Under the pieces are notes generated by a model. It was not told where the DNA came from. It saw nothing but the letters and a program-made list of their open reading frames with translations, and did no database searches. From the NCBI RefSeq assembly GCF_024448135.1, contig NZ_JAMRYX010000195.1:1-38872 (forward strand): a stretch of DNA of 38,872 nucleotides. Reading direction: 5' to 3'. Numbering within the stretch: the first letter of the stretch is position 1; each line of letters begins with the position of its first letter. The DNA is from Methylocystis suflitae. GTDB taxonomy: Bacteria > Pseudomonadota > Alphaproteobacteria > Rhizobiales > Beijerinckiaceae. A program made the position numbers and the translations under genes. This document shows positions 23,777-31,256 of the stretch, in pieces.

Positions 23777-24742
23777 ATGCAAGCGTTCCGACTGGCGACC
23801 TTCAATCTCGAAAATCTCGATTGGTCGGGGAGCAAACCGGAGGCGTTTGCGCGTCGGGGCGATGCGCTACGCCCACTGCTGGAGGCGCTCGACGCCGATA
23901 TATTATGCCTGCAGGAAATCCATGCGCAGAGGCTTCATAAGCACGGCGCGCGGCAATATATCGCGCTCGATCAGTTGCTGGCGACGACCAGATACGCGAA
24001 CTTTCATCGGGCGACGACCGTCAGGCCGGGCGGCGACGCCCCCGCCGACGTGCATAATCTCGCAATCCTTTCGCGGTGGCCGATGCGCGCGCACCGGCAG
24101 ATCCACCACGATATTGTGGCGCGATGGGTCTGGCCGCCGCCGCGCGACGCCGACGGCTCCCAGCCGGAGCCGGTCGAGATCGCTTGGGACAGGCCCCTGC
24201 TCTACGCTGCTGTCGCGCTTCCCAACGGAGGCGCGCTCCACGTCATCAATCTGCATCTACGCGCGCCGCGCGCCATGCCTATCGCGACGGCGCGCGGCTT
24301 CGGATCGAGCCGCGCGCAAATCGAGGGCCAGTTCGTGGCCGCGCTCAAGCGCGAAGGCCAAGCGTTGGAGGCTCGGCTGTTCGCCGAGACGCTCTTTGAC
24401 GCCGAGCCGAAGGCGCAGATCGCAATTGCTGGCGACTTCAACGCCGACGCGCATGACGCGCCAACGCGACTCTTGCGGGGCGGCGGAGACGAAGCGGCGG
24501 AAGGGGACCGGGCCCTCGTCGCCTTGGAAGAGCGCGTCGAGCCGTCGCGGCGTTTCACCGTGGTACATGCGGGACGTCCAACGCTGATCGACCACCTCCT
24601 TGCCTCACGCGCATTGGCCGCCAATTGGCGCGAGACCACGATCTTGAACGAAGGGCTGCAGGACGAAGTCTATGCGGAAGAGCCTGTCGAGGGATCGCTT
24701 CACGCGCCCGTGGTCGCGCGGTTTGAACTCGTCGCAAAATGA
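23777..24742 (+). CDS. Endonuclease/exonuclease/phosphatase-family protein
   Basis: A 321-residue soluble metal-dependent phosphodiesterase-fold protein. The motifs run in order: ATFNLENL (first Asn), LQEIHA (catalytic Glu), HVINLHLRA, GDFNADAHD (Asp and Asn), DHLLAS and the C-terminal HAPVVARF (His). All active-site residues of the fold are present. Members cut DNA, RNA or phospholipid headgroups, and the substrate cannot be told from sequence. There is no signal peptide. The start is ATG 23777 with GAGGA upstream. It is divergent from the Crp/Fnr-type regulator gene, with a 104-base gap that may carry shared control. Confidence 0.88.
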   Translation: MQAFRLATFNLENLDWSGSKPEAFARRGDALRPLLEALDADILCLQEIHAQRLHKHGARQYIALDQLLATTRYANFHRATTVRPGGDAPADVHNLAILSRWPMRAHRQIHHDIVARWVWPPPRDADGSQPEPVEIAWDRPLLYAAVALPNGGALHVINLHLRAPRAMPIATARGFGSSRAQIEGQFVAALKREGQALEARLFAETLFDAEPKAQIAIAGDFNADAHDAPTRLLRGGGDEAAEGDRALVALEERVEPSRRFTVVHAGRPTLIDHLLASRALAANWRETTILNEGLQDEVYAEEPVEGSLHAPVVARFELVAK

Positions 24743-24788
24743 ACCGCGCCGCTTGTGAACCCGAACGCGCCGCTCAAGCGTCAACCTG

Positions 24789-25169
24789 TCAGCCGGACGC
24801 AAACGATCTCAACTCTTCGGCCAGGGCGCGCGCTTCGCTCCAGTCCAGTTTGACGTCTCCGTGACCTTCAGAGGAGAGGACAACGCCGCTCTGTTCGACT
24901 CTCGCGTCAAAGTCATGATCGCTGGCGATGGGGCTCATATAGATCTGCTGTTCGCCGCGGTCGCCCGTCGCGACGGAGTCGAGGGCCCGCGACAGGATCG
25001 CCGCCTCTTCTTTGGTAAAGCGCCGCAGGGGGTGGCCGGGAAGGCGGAGCGTCGCCAATGCGACAAAGGATCGATGCGTTGAGGCGACAAGCTCGAAGCG
25101 CTGAGACATTTTCAAGACCCACGGCAGTTCGACACAGCAAGCGACGAGCTTTTGCACGCCGTCGCGCAT
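24789..25169 (-). CDS. Unknown small protein
   Basis: A 126-residue soluble protein read from ATG 25169 behind AAGGGC. ATG 25109 would give 106 residues starting MSQRFELVAS. The central part (RRFTKEEAAILSRALDSVATG) and the end (WSEARALAEELRSF) are helical, and a beta-like segment (EQQIYMSPIASD) lies between. No signal, membrane segment or known motif is seen. It is convergent with the phosphodiesterase-fold gene, only 46 bases away, and stands alone on its strand. No family recognised. Confidence 0.55.
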   Translation of the reverse strand: MRDGVQKLVACCVELPWVLKMSQRFELVASTHRSFVALATLRLPGHPLRRFTKEEAAILSRALDSVATGDRGEQQIYMSPIASDHDFDARVEQSGVVLSSEGHGDVKLDWSEARALAEELRSFASG

Positions 25170-25340
25170 GCGCCCTTATTGACAGAAATCGTCAGGCGCC
25201 CGCCTTTCGCACATGAGGCATCAAAATTCATGCCTACGAACAGCCAAGGGCTTCGCCATGAGATGAGTGTAGATCGCGAGGCGGTTTGGGATGAATATAT
25301 GGAAATCGCTGCATTCGAGTAGCTTAAGCCCACGTCATGA

Positions 25341-25676
25341 GTGTGCAATTTGAACAACGTAGAGCTTCTTGCGGACGCCATCTGCATAAACATGACGCAC
25401 ATTTCCCCCTGGAGCGCGAGAGAGGCTTTGTTCGAGGGCGCAGTCGGGACCTTGTCCGCGGGCGCGCCGCTCTATTTATACGGTCCATACAGGCGCGGCG
25501 GCGCGCAGAGCTTCGAGCCGCGCCGAATTCGTTGCGAGCCTTCGCGCTCGCAACGCCGAGTGAGGCGTCCGCGATCTGGAGGATGTCGCGGACCGCGCGC
25601 GCGAGAAAGGTTTGGAGAGCCTCAAATCGTGGACATGCCCGCCAGCAATCTCAGCGTCATCTTTCATCACACATGA
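25341..25676 (+). pseudogene. Remnant of a DUF938 (methyltransferase-like) gene
   Basis: The C-terminal half of a DUF938-family protein is legible: NNVELLADAICINMTHISPW, then GAPLYLYGPYRRGGAQ, and at the end QIVDMPASNLSVIFHHT. The middle portion (ASRAEFVASLRARNAE, GVRDLEDVADRAREKGLE) is in a different frame, so two compensating frameshifts are present. In that frame TGA at 25561 replaces the conserved Trp codon before GVRD. The N-terminal half, with the cofactor-binding part, is missing. Three independent lesions argue for a decayed gene rather than a sequencing error. Confidence 0.8.
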
Positions 25677-25822
25677 CGAGACGTCGATGCACAAGCGCCT
25701 TCGACACGAGCGTCACGGTCACAAATGATATCCCTCGAAGATGACATGAGCGCCGCCATCCCGATGGAACCCACGAGCGGGTCCCCTCGGTAAGTATCGT
25801 GAACCCCACCTGGAGAAAGACC

Positions 25823-26266
25823 ATGGAACGTCGCGAATTCATTGCCGTCGGAACCGCTGCCGCCGTCCTGTCCGCCACACAAGCGTTTGCTCAGGCGACC
25901 GGCCAGCAGGACAGCGCGGCCAAAATGGAGGACATGCATCCGCCGCTCTACAAAAACCTGGAACACGCGAGCATCGAATGTGTCTCCACGGGCAATGACT
26001 GCCTTCGGCACTGTCTTGGCATGTTTGCGATGAAAGACACGAGCATGGCCGAATGTGCGGACGCCTCGTTGCAGCTTGTCGCAGCATGCAATGCGCTCGC
26101 ATCGCTGTCGGCGCTCAACTCGTCGCATACCGTCGCGCTGGCGAAAACGGTCGCTCTGATTTGCGAGGACTGCAAAAAGCAGTGCGACAAGTTTCCAAAG
26201 ATCGCCGAATGCGTGGCCTGCGGCAAAGCGTGCCAGAAATGCGCCGACGAATGCCGTAAAGTCTAG
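25823..26266 (+). CDS. csp1: Copper storage protein Csp1 (four-helix bundle, Tat-exported)
   Basis: Binds many Cu(I) ions through cysteine thiolates pointing into a four-helix bundle; in methanotrophs Csp1 stores copper for particulate methane monooxygenase. The 147-residue product has a twin-arginine signal (MERREFIAVG, cleavage after AFA at about 23). The mature protein has exactly 13 cysteines in C-x2-C, C-x3-C and C-x6-C patterns (SIECVSTGNDCLRHC, ICEDCKKQC, ECVACGKACQKCADEC), as in the Methylosinus prototype. GGAGAAAG precedes ATG 25823. A CusF-like copper protein gene follows 30 bases later, so the two form a copper operon. Csp3-type cytosolic homologues lack the Tat signal. Confidence 0.94.
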   Translation: MERREFIAVGTAAAVLSATQAFAQATGQQDSAAKMEDMHPPLYKNLEHASIECVSTGNDCLRHCLGMFAMKDTSMAECADASLQLVAACNALASLSALNSSHTVALAKTVALICEDCKKQCDKFPKIAECVACGKACQKCADECRKV

Positions 26267-26296
26267 CCGACCTCAGCAGCAAGATTGGGGACTTCG

Positions 26297-26653
26297 ATGA
26301 AGACGCGATTTGCGCGCGTCGCGATGTGCGCCGCCATCTCTATCGGGATTGGCGGCGCCGCGGTCCAAGGCGCGCCGCGCTACACGCTCGCCCAGGCGAC
26401 GGAAAAGACGGAGAAGACGTCGGGGCAAGGCGAGGGCGTCGTCCGGGCGGTCGACGCGGATGAGAGACGGATCATGATCACGCATGGTCCGGTCGCGGGT
26501 CCCTTGGAAATGTCGCCCATGACAATGGCGTTTCGTGTCGCGCCGAACGTCGACCTCGCCAGCCTGTCAAAGGGCATGAAGATCAAATTCACGATCAGTC
26601 GCGACGCGAAAGGCCTCTATGTCATCGAGGACGTGCGGCCGGATAAACCCTAA
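26297..26653 (+). CDS. CusF-like periplasmic copper-binding protein with altered site
   Basis: A 118-residue exported protein with a small OB-fold domain (about 42-118) of the CusF/CopK-like type. The motif is HGPVAGPLEMSPMTMAF, with His63, Met75 and Met77 matching the Cu(I) ligands His36, Met47 and Met49 of CusF. The capping tryptophan of CusF is replaced by Met72, and the loop is one residue longer. This may give a His-Met3 site of different affinity. The signal peptide region is residues 1-33. The gene starts 30 bases after csp1, so it may pass copper to or from the storage protein. The substitution is seen directly; its effect is inference. Confidence 0.85.
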   Translation: MKTRFARVAMCAAISIGIGGAAVQGAPRYTLAQATEKTEKTSGQGEGVVRAVDADERRIMITHGPVAGPLEMSPMTMAFRVAPNVDLASLSKGMKIKFTISRDAKGLYVIEDVRPDKP

Positions 26654-27705
26654 TGCGCGTTCGCGTCAGTGCGGCTATATCCTAGACCGTCCATGCCGAT
26701 GCGGTGCATCAGATAACATAGGCAATCCTGCTGCACCGCGCGGCGATCGACTGTCAGCATGGCCGGGATGGCGGGGCGCGCGAGCCTGATTTCGCCGCCC
26801 GCGTAATCGAAATAGTTGATCGGCAGCGTGTCGAACCCCTCGCCGGAGAGGACTTCGAGGCGCGCGTCTTCGTGGCCCAGCGCGCCGAAAGAGGCGCCAG
26901 CGCCCAATTCACTGAAATTCAGGTGGTCGATATCGGGGCGGAAGACGAAATCCGCCGGCGTTCCGTCGAAGGAAAAGCTTGCGCCGGCGGGCGGCTTCAC
27001 GATGGCGCATGTGCGCAGCAACTCGATGTCCTGGGGGGCCGGCGCGTGGTCGGGAAGCTCTGCGATCGAGAGGCAGGCGTCGAGCAATTCGACGGCATGC
27101 GCCACGCCCACATCGGCGCCCGACTTGCCGCATTCGACCGTGATCGCCGGGCACAATTCGGCGAAGGCCGCTGCGCAGGTGCCGCGCGGGCGCTGAAAAT
27201 GCACAACAATGCGGGAGAAAAGCTGCGCAAGCGCGACATACTTCGGCTCAAGCTTGCTGATGCAGCTGTAGTGAGGATTGAAGCCGGTGTTGTTGTGGAT
27301 GTCGACGGCGGCGAAAGCTCGGCGCTTCTCGACGTAGGCGTAAATCCAGCGCGCCATATGCGCGAGCGGATCATCGGGAAACGCCGTGCCCCGCCACACC
27401 CGGTTGAAGTCGCGCTGACTCGGGAGCGTGCGCACATTCGCCGCCGCGGCGTGGACATTGCCGATGAATAGAATGAGTGACCGATTGAGCCCGCGCGCGG
27501 CGTGACGGCGCAGAATCTCCTGCACGGCGGCGAGCCCGCTCGTCTCGTTTCCGTGCAGCAGCGTAGACACGAACAGCGGATGCGGATCGCGGCCCGCAAG
27601 GTCGAACAGCGTCGGTCGGGGAAGGATGTCCTTCAGGCGATTGGCGGGACAGTCGAGAAATCCGTCGGGCAGCCGGTCGAGCAGGGCGCAAGGCGCGTCG
27701 GTCAC
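26650..27705 (-). CDS. M14-family succinylglutamate desuccinylase/aspartoacylase-like enzyme
   Basis: A 351-residue zinc carboxypeptidase-fold enzyme of the AstE/AspA type. The zinc ligands are His51 and Glu54 (LLHGNETSG) and His137 (AVDIHNNTGFNPHYS); RDFNRVW matches the substrate-binding Asn-Arg motif, and Glu191 (ITVECGKSG) is the catalytic base. Such enzymes remove acyl groups from amino acids or trim peptides. The start is GTG 27705 with GAGGAGA upstream, eight bases after the stop of the glutamate-cysteine-ligase-like gene, so the two are coupled. Its last four bases overlap the stop region of the CusF-like gene on the other strand. No arginine-catabolism genes are near, so an AstE role is unlikely. 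Confidence 0.87.
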   Translation of the reverse strand: MTDAPCALLDRLPDGFLDCPANRLKDILPRPTLFDLAGRDPHPLFVSTLLHGNETSGLAAVQEILRRHAARGLNRSLILFIGNVHAAAANVRTLPSQRDFNRVWRGTAFPDDPLAHMARWIYAYVEKRRAFAAVDIHNNTGFNPHYSCISKLEPKYVALAQLFSRIVVHFQRPRGTCAAAFAELCPAITVECGKSGADVGVAHAVELLDACLSIAELPDHAPAPQDIELLRTCAIVKPPAGASFSFDGTPADFVFRPDIDHLNFSELGAGASFGALGHEDARLEVLSGEGFDTLPINYFDYAGGEIRLARPAIPAMLTVDRRAVQQDCLCYLMHRIGMDGLGYSRTDANAH

Positions 27706-27713
27706 TGTTCTCC

Positions 27714-29114
27714 TCACGTTTCCCACTGATGGACGGGCGCGCCGCTCCGCTGGCGCTCGCAATAGGCCGCCATCAGGCCATAAAGGTCCCCGCCGCGCGC
27801 CTCAAGAGCTTTTCGCTGCCAAGCCGCCCCGGTCTGCCGGGTCTGCACCCGAGCTTCGATGATATCGAGGAAATCGGCTTCGGCGACGCCCAGGTCCCGC
27901 AGCCCCGCCCGTGCGGCGGGAATGAGCCGTTCGAGCAGCAGACGATCGGCGGCGATCTCCCCTTCTCCCGGCCATTCGAGCTTCGCGTCGAGACCAAAAC
28001 GCGCAGCGGCATAAAAATTTCGCTTGGCGTCAGCGAAACCGAGGCCGCCCGCGCCGCCGTTCCCGCTCATCGCGATGGCGCGTGCGAGCCCAAGGTAAAG
28101 CGCGGCGTTCGCCATCATATCGATGAAGGTCGGTCCCGAGGGCAGAATGCGGTGTTCGATGCGCAGATGCGGCGCCCCGTTGTCGTCGAAGCCGATCAGC
28201 GGACGATTCCAGCGCCAGATGACGCCATTATGCAACCGCAGGTGGCGCATAGCCTCGGGAGGATCGTCAAAGGCCACGGGAAGCAGCGCCTCATAGTCGC
28301 GAAAATTTTCCTCGAAGATCTCGATGAGAGATCGCTCGGCATAGCCGGAGCCCATGCAGACCCTGGCCGGGCCCGGCATCTTCACCGCTTGTTCAAACAG
28401 CGGAATGCGCGTTTCCTCCCATAGCGCCTTGCCGAAAAGGAAAGGCGCGTTGCCGCAGGCCGCCAGGATCGGGCCCGACGCCGCCACCGAGGCGTTGTAA
28501 TAAAGATGCGCCAGATCGGCCGGGGTCTTGAGATGGATTTGAAACGAGGTCGTCGCAGCCTCGAGCATCACATCTTTGTGCTCGGACGCGAGGCGGTCGC
28601 GACCGGCGATATTGACGTGCAACGGCTGTCCGCCGCGCAGACGAAGCACTTCCTGGTTGAGCGCATAGTAGCGGTTGAGCGGCGACATATTGGCGAGCGT
28701 CAGATCGGCGTCGCGGATCGTTGGCAGCGTGCCGATCATCACCAGATTGGCGTCGAGCTGATGAGCCACGTCGTTGCATTTCGCCCATAGATCCGTCAGC
28801 GAATGGTGCGCCTGCGTCAGCGCGTCGCCTTTGAGGCGGAAGGGCGCGCAATTCAACTCGACGTTAAACCGCGACAGCTCCGGCACGACGAGCGGATGAT
28901 TGAGGGTTTCCAGGAGATATTGGTTGATCGAGGACGGCGCATAATTGTGATCCACGATCCAGGTTTCGATTTCGAAGCCGACCATGTGGCCGTCACGCGA
29001 AAATTTGTCCTGTTCAAACAGGGCGCGAGCGAGATGCGTTTCCTGCGCGAGCCGGCCGGCGAAGCGCGCCTTGTCGGCGGGCGTGAAGCCCGTGGTCTTG
29101 ATTTCTTCGCCCAA
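27714..29114 (-). CDS. Glutamate-cysteine ligase-like (GCS2 family) amidoligase
   Basis: A 466-residue ATP-dependent carboxylate-amine ligase of the GCS2 family (YbdK/EgtA-related). Landmarks are VGFEIETWIVDH (metal-binding Glu pair), SRFNVELNCAP (glutamate and metal site), PLHVNIAGRD, SFQIHLKT and LRIEHRILPSGPT. The start is TTG 29114, with AAGGGGG upstream; an overlapping ATG is out of frame. Family members join glutamate to cysteine or another amine. The coupled M14 deacylase downstream suggests a two-gene pathway that makes and trims a gamma-glutamyl compound, rather than plain glutathione synthesis, for which gshB would be expected. The substrate cannot be read from sequence. Confidence 0.88.
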   Translation of the reverse strand: MGEEIKTTGFTPADKARFAGRLAQETHLARALFEQDKFSRDGHMVGFEIETWIVDHNYAPSSINQYLLETLNHPLVVPELSRFNVELNCAPFRLKGDALTQAHHSLTDLWAKCNDVAHQLDANLVMIGTLPTIRDADLTLANMSPLNRYYALNQEVLRLRGGQPLHVNIAGRDRLASEHKDVMLEAATTSFQIHLKTPADLAHLYYNASVAASGPILAACGNAPFLFGKALWEETRIPLFEQAVKMPGPARVCMGSGYAERSLIEIFEENFRDYEALLPVAFDDPPEAMRHLRLHNGVIWRWNRPLIGFDDNGAPHLRIEHRILPSGPTFIDMMANAALYLGLARAIAMSGNGGAGGLGFADAKRNFYAAARFGLDAKLEWPGEGEIAADRLLLERLIPAARAGLRDLGVAEADFLDIIEARVQTRQTGAAWQRKALEARGGDLYGLMAAYCERQRSGAPVHQWET

Positions 29115-29322
29115 GCATCCCCCTTCCCGCCCGTAAGCGCAGTTTTCCGCTTCTCATGCGCGCCAGCGCAACGGCGGCCGCGACCGAGAACGCGAGGAGC
29201 CCGGCGATCCGCCGCAGATCATTCTATTTAGGCATCCCCCGCCCTATCGATAGAGCCCAAAGCGTCGGCAGGACAAGCCGCGAGCGCTGCTGTAGATTGC
29301 GCTCCCTCACCTGGAGCCGACA

Positions 29323-30189
29323 GTGTCTGATATCGCTTACGTGAACGGAGTTTACATCCCCATCGACGAGGCGCGCGTGTCGATTCTCGACCGCGGCTTC
29401 CTGTTCGCCGACGGCGTCTATGAGGTTGCGGCCGTCATCGGCGGAAGGCTGATCGACAATGAATCGCATCTTTCGCGCCTCGAGCGCTCCCTACGCGAGC
29501 TGCGTATCGGAAGTCCCATTCCAGTGTCGCGCATCGCCGAAGTTGAAGCCGAACTTGTCGCAAGAAACGGTTTGAGCGAAGGCCTCGTTTATCTGCAGAT
29601 CACCAGAGGCGCCGCCGCCGAACGCGAGTTCGGGTTTCCCGCGGAAGCGGCGCCGACGTTCGTCGCCTTCGCTCAGAAGAAAAACATCATCGCCTCGCCC
29701 GCAGCCGAAACCGGCGTGAAAGTCATTACTGTTCCGGATCTGCGCTGGGCGCGACGCGACATCAAGAGCACCGCGCTGCTCGCGCAGGTTCTGGCGAAGC
29801 AAGCGGCGCTCGAGGGCGGCTGCCAGGAGGCCTGGATGGTCGATCAGGATGGTTTCGTGACCGAAGGCTCATCCTCGACCGCCTTCATCCTCACCGGCGC
29901 GAACGTGCTCGTGACACGTCTAAACTCCTCCGCAGTTCTTCCCGGCTGTACACGGAAAGCCGTGCAGTTGCTCGCGGAGCGAGAAGGATTGACCGTCGAG
30001 GAGCGCAGTTTCTCGGTCGCCGAGGCCTATGAGGCGAAGGAAGCCTTCCTCACGAGCGCCTCCAATCTTGTGCTGCCGGTCGTCTCGGTCGATGGCCGCC
30101 CCATCGGATCTGGCGCGCCGGGCGACATAAGTCGCCTGCTGCGCCGGCGCTACATCGAATGGGCGACGAACACGTCCCGGACCGACTAG
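29323..30189 (+). CDS. dat: D-amino-acid aminotransferase
   Basis: A pyridoxal-phosphate class IV aminotransferase, 288 residues. It begins with the typical YVNGVYIPIDEARVSILDRG and GFLFADGVYEV. The Schiff-base lysine is Lys148 (RRDIKSTALL) and the cofactor-nitrogen partner is Glu181 (FVTEGSSSTAF), spaced as in the Bacillus D-amino-acid enzyme. The RRDIKS motif favours D-alanine aminotransferase over branched-chain enzymes or aminodeoxychorismate lyase. It would supply D-Glu or D-Ala for peptidoglycan. The start is GTG 29323 behind CTGGAG. It is divergent from the GCS2-type gene, and its stop overlaps the end of the convergent membrane protein gene by four bases. Confidence 0.9.
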   Translation: MSDIAYVNGVYIPIDEARVSILDRGFLFADGVYEVAAVIGGRLIDNESHLSRLERSLRELRIGSPIPVSRIAEVEAELVARNGLSEGLVYLQITRGAAAEREFGFPAEAAPTFVAFAQKKNIIASPAAETGVKVITVPDLRWARRDIKSTALLAQVLAKQAALEGGCQEAWMVDQDGFVTEGSSSTAFILTGANVLVTRLNSSAVLPGCTRKAVQLLAEREGLTVEERSFSVAEAYEAKEAFLTSASNLVLPVVSVDGRPIGSGAPGDISRLLRRRYIEWATNTSRTD

Positions 30190-30851
30190 CGCTGCATTTC
30201 CAGCTCATCGTAGTCAGAGCTGCGCTCTTCTTCGATCGCGAAGGCAATGACAAAACTGAACACCGCTGCAGCGAGACACCACACGGAATACCAAGCCGGA
30301 CGATTTGCTGCGAGCGCCATGACAAACGTCAAGAACACCGCGACGCCGAAAATTTTGATCGCCCTGCGCTCGCTCAAGATGAGCGGCGCGACCGTCAATA
30401 AGAGATAGAGAAAGTCCGTCGCCAGCGGCGGGCGCTCGAACAACGGATCATAAGCGAGCGAGTGCCGATAGACCGACAGGTCGATGCCGTCGGCGCCGGC
30501 GAGTTTGGCGATAAGATAGGCGGCCAGGACAAAGCCTACGCCGCCCATGGTCCACCAAAGACGATTTCGCTCCGGATCCGATTCCGCATAAGCGGCGGCC
30601 GTTGGCGTCAGCACAGGCCACATCGCAAAGGCGATTAAGGTGTAGAGATAGCGGAAGGGCTGCCCGACGACCGGATCGTTCCGCGTGAGCCATACCGCAG
30701 CTTCCACGAACTGGTGCGCCGAGAACACCAGCGGAAACGCGGCGAACAGCAACATGCGCCGGTCGTGGCGCAGCGCTTTTGCAACCATGCCGTAGCCCGC
30801 CAATCCCAGGCCGAGCCCAGCCGTAATGCTTGCCTCAAGCGAATAGCACAT
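30186..30851 (-). CDS. DUF6629-like multi-pass membrane protein
   Basis: A 221-residue membrane protein with about six hydrophobic segments and an acidic C terminus. The start MCYSLEASITAG resembles the MCFSxEASF opening of the DUF6629 family, which gives the assignment. An AHQFVEAAVWL motif in the second segment also recurs in that family. Function is unknown. It is convergent with dat, sharing four bases. No ribosome-binding site stands out, but the conserved N terminus supports ATG 30851. Confidence 0.75.
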   Translation of the reverse strand: MCYSLEASITAGLGLGLAGYGMVAKALRHDRRMLLFAAFPLVFSAHQFVEAAVWLTRNDPVVGQPFRYLYTLIAFAMWPVLTPTAAAYAESDPERNRLWWTMGGVGFVLAAYLIAKLAGADGIDLSVYRHSLAYDPLFERPPLATDFLYLLLTVAPLILSERRAIKIFGVAVFLTFVMALAANRPAWYSVWCLAAAVFSFVIAFAIEEERSSDYDELEMQR

Positions 30852-30957
30852 AGATCACGGTCACTGTGCAGGTAACGCTTTGACTATCTTAATGCAGATT
30901 TCGCGCGCGTCGAGACCTGAGCAATGGCAATGCGACGGTATCCGCGATTGCGGGCTC

Positions 30958-30982
30958 GGAACATGTGCGCTGCAGACGCGTT
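30958..30982 (+). promoter_or_regulatory. Perfect EcfG-type stress promoter
   Basis: GGAAC (30958-30962), exactly 16 bases, then CGTT (30979-30982) followed by TTT. This is the full consensus of alphaproteobacterial EcfG promoters, 32 bases before the DUF1328 start codon. It links this locus to the NepR-like genes at 1570-2286. Confidence 0.75.
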
Positions 30983-31014
30983 TTTAGGACGAGAGTTCAA
31001 AAGCGGAGGTCAAA

Positions 31015-31188
31015 ATGGGCAACCTTCTGTATTGGGCCGTGGTGTTCCTGGTCGTCGCTCTCATTGCCGGATTTCTGGGCTTTGGAGGCGTCGCCGGCGT
31101 CGCGGTGGACGGCGCGCGCATATTGTTCTGGCTCGCGTTGGTTCTCCTGGTCGTTTCGGTCGTTCTCGGCCTCGTCCGGCGCGCCTGA
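31015..31188 (+). CDS. DUF1328 (YtjA-like) small membrane protein
   Basis: A 57-residue protein from ATG 31015 behind GGAGGT. It has two hydrophobic helices (LYWAVVFLVVALIAGFLGFG and ILFWLALVLLVVSVVLGLV) separated by GVAGVAVDGAR, and ends in RRA. This is the DUF1328 family of tiny inner-membrane proteins of unknown function, often induced by stress. The perfect EcfG-type promoter upstream supports general stress control. It stands alone between the convergent DUF6629-like and nadE genes. Confidence 0.88.
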   Translation: MGNLLYWAVVFLVVALIAGFLGFGGVAGVAVDGARILFWLALVLLVVSVVLGLVRRA

Positions 31189-31256
31189 CGGTCGTCGCGA
31201 AATCTCGCAAACGTTAAATGAGCCGGCGCTCTATTGAGTGGCCGGCCATTTGCGCG

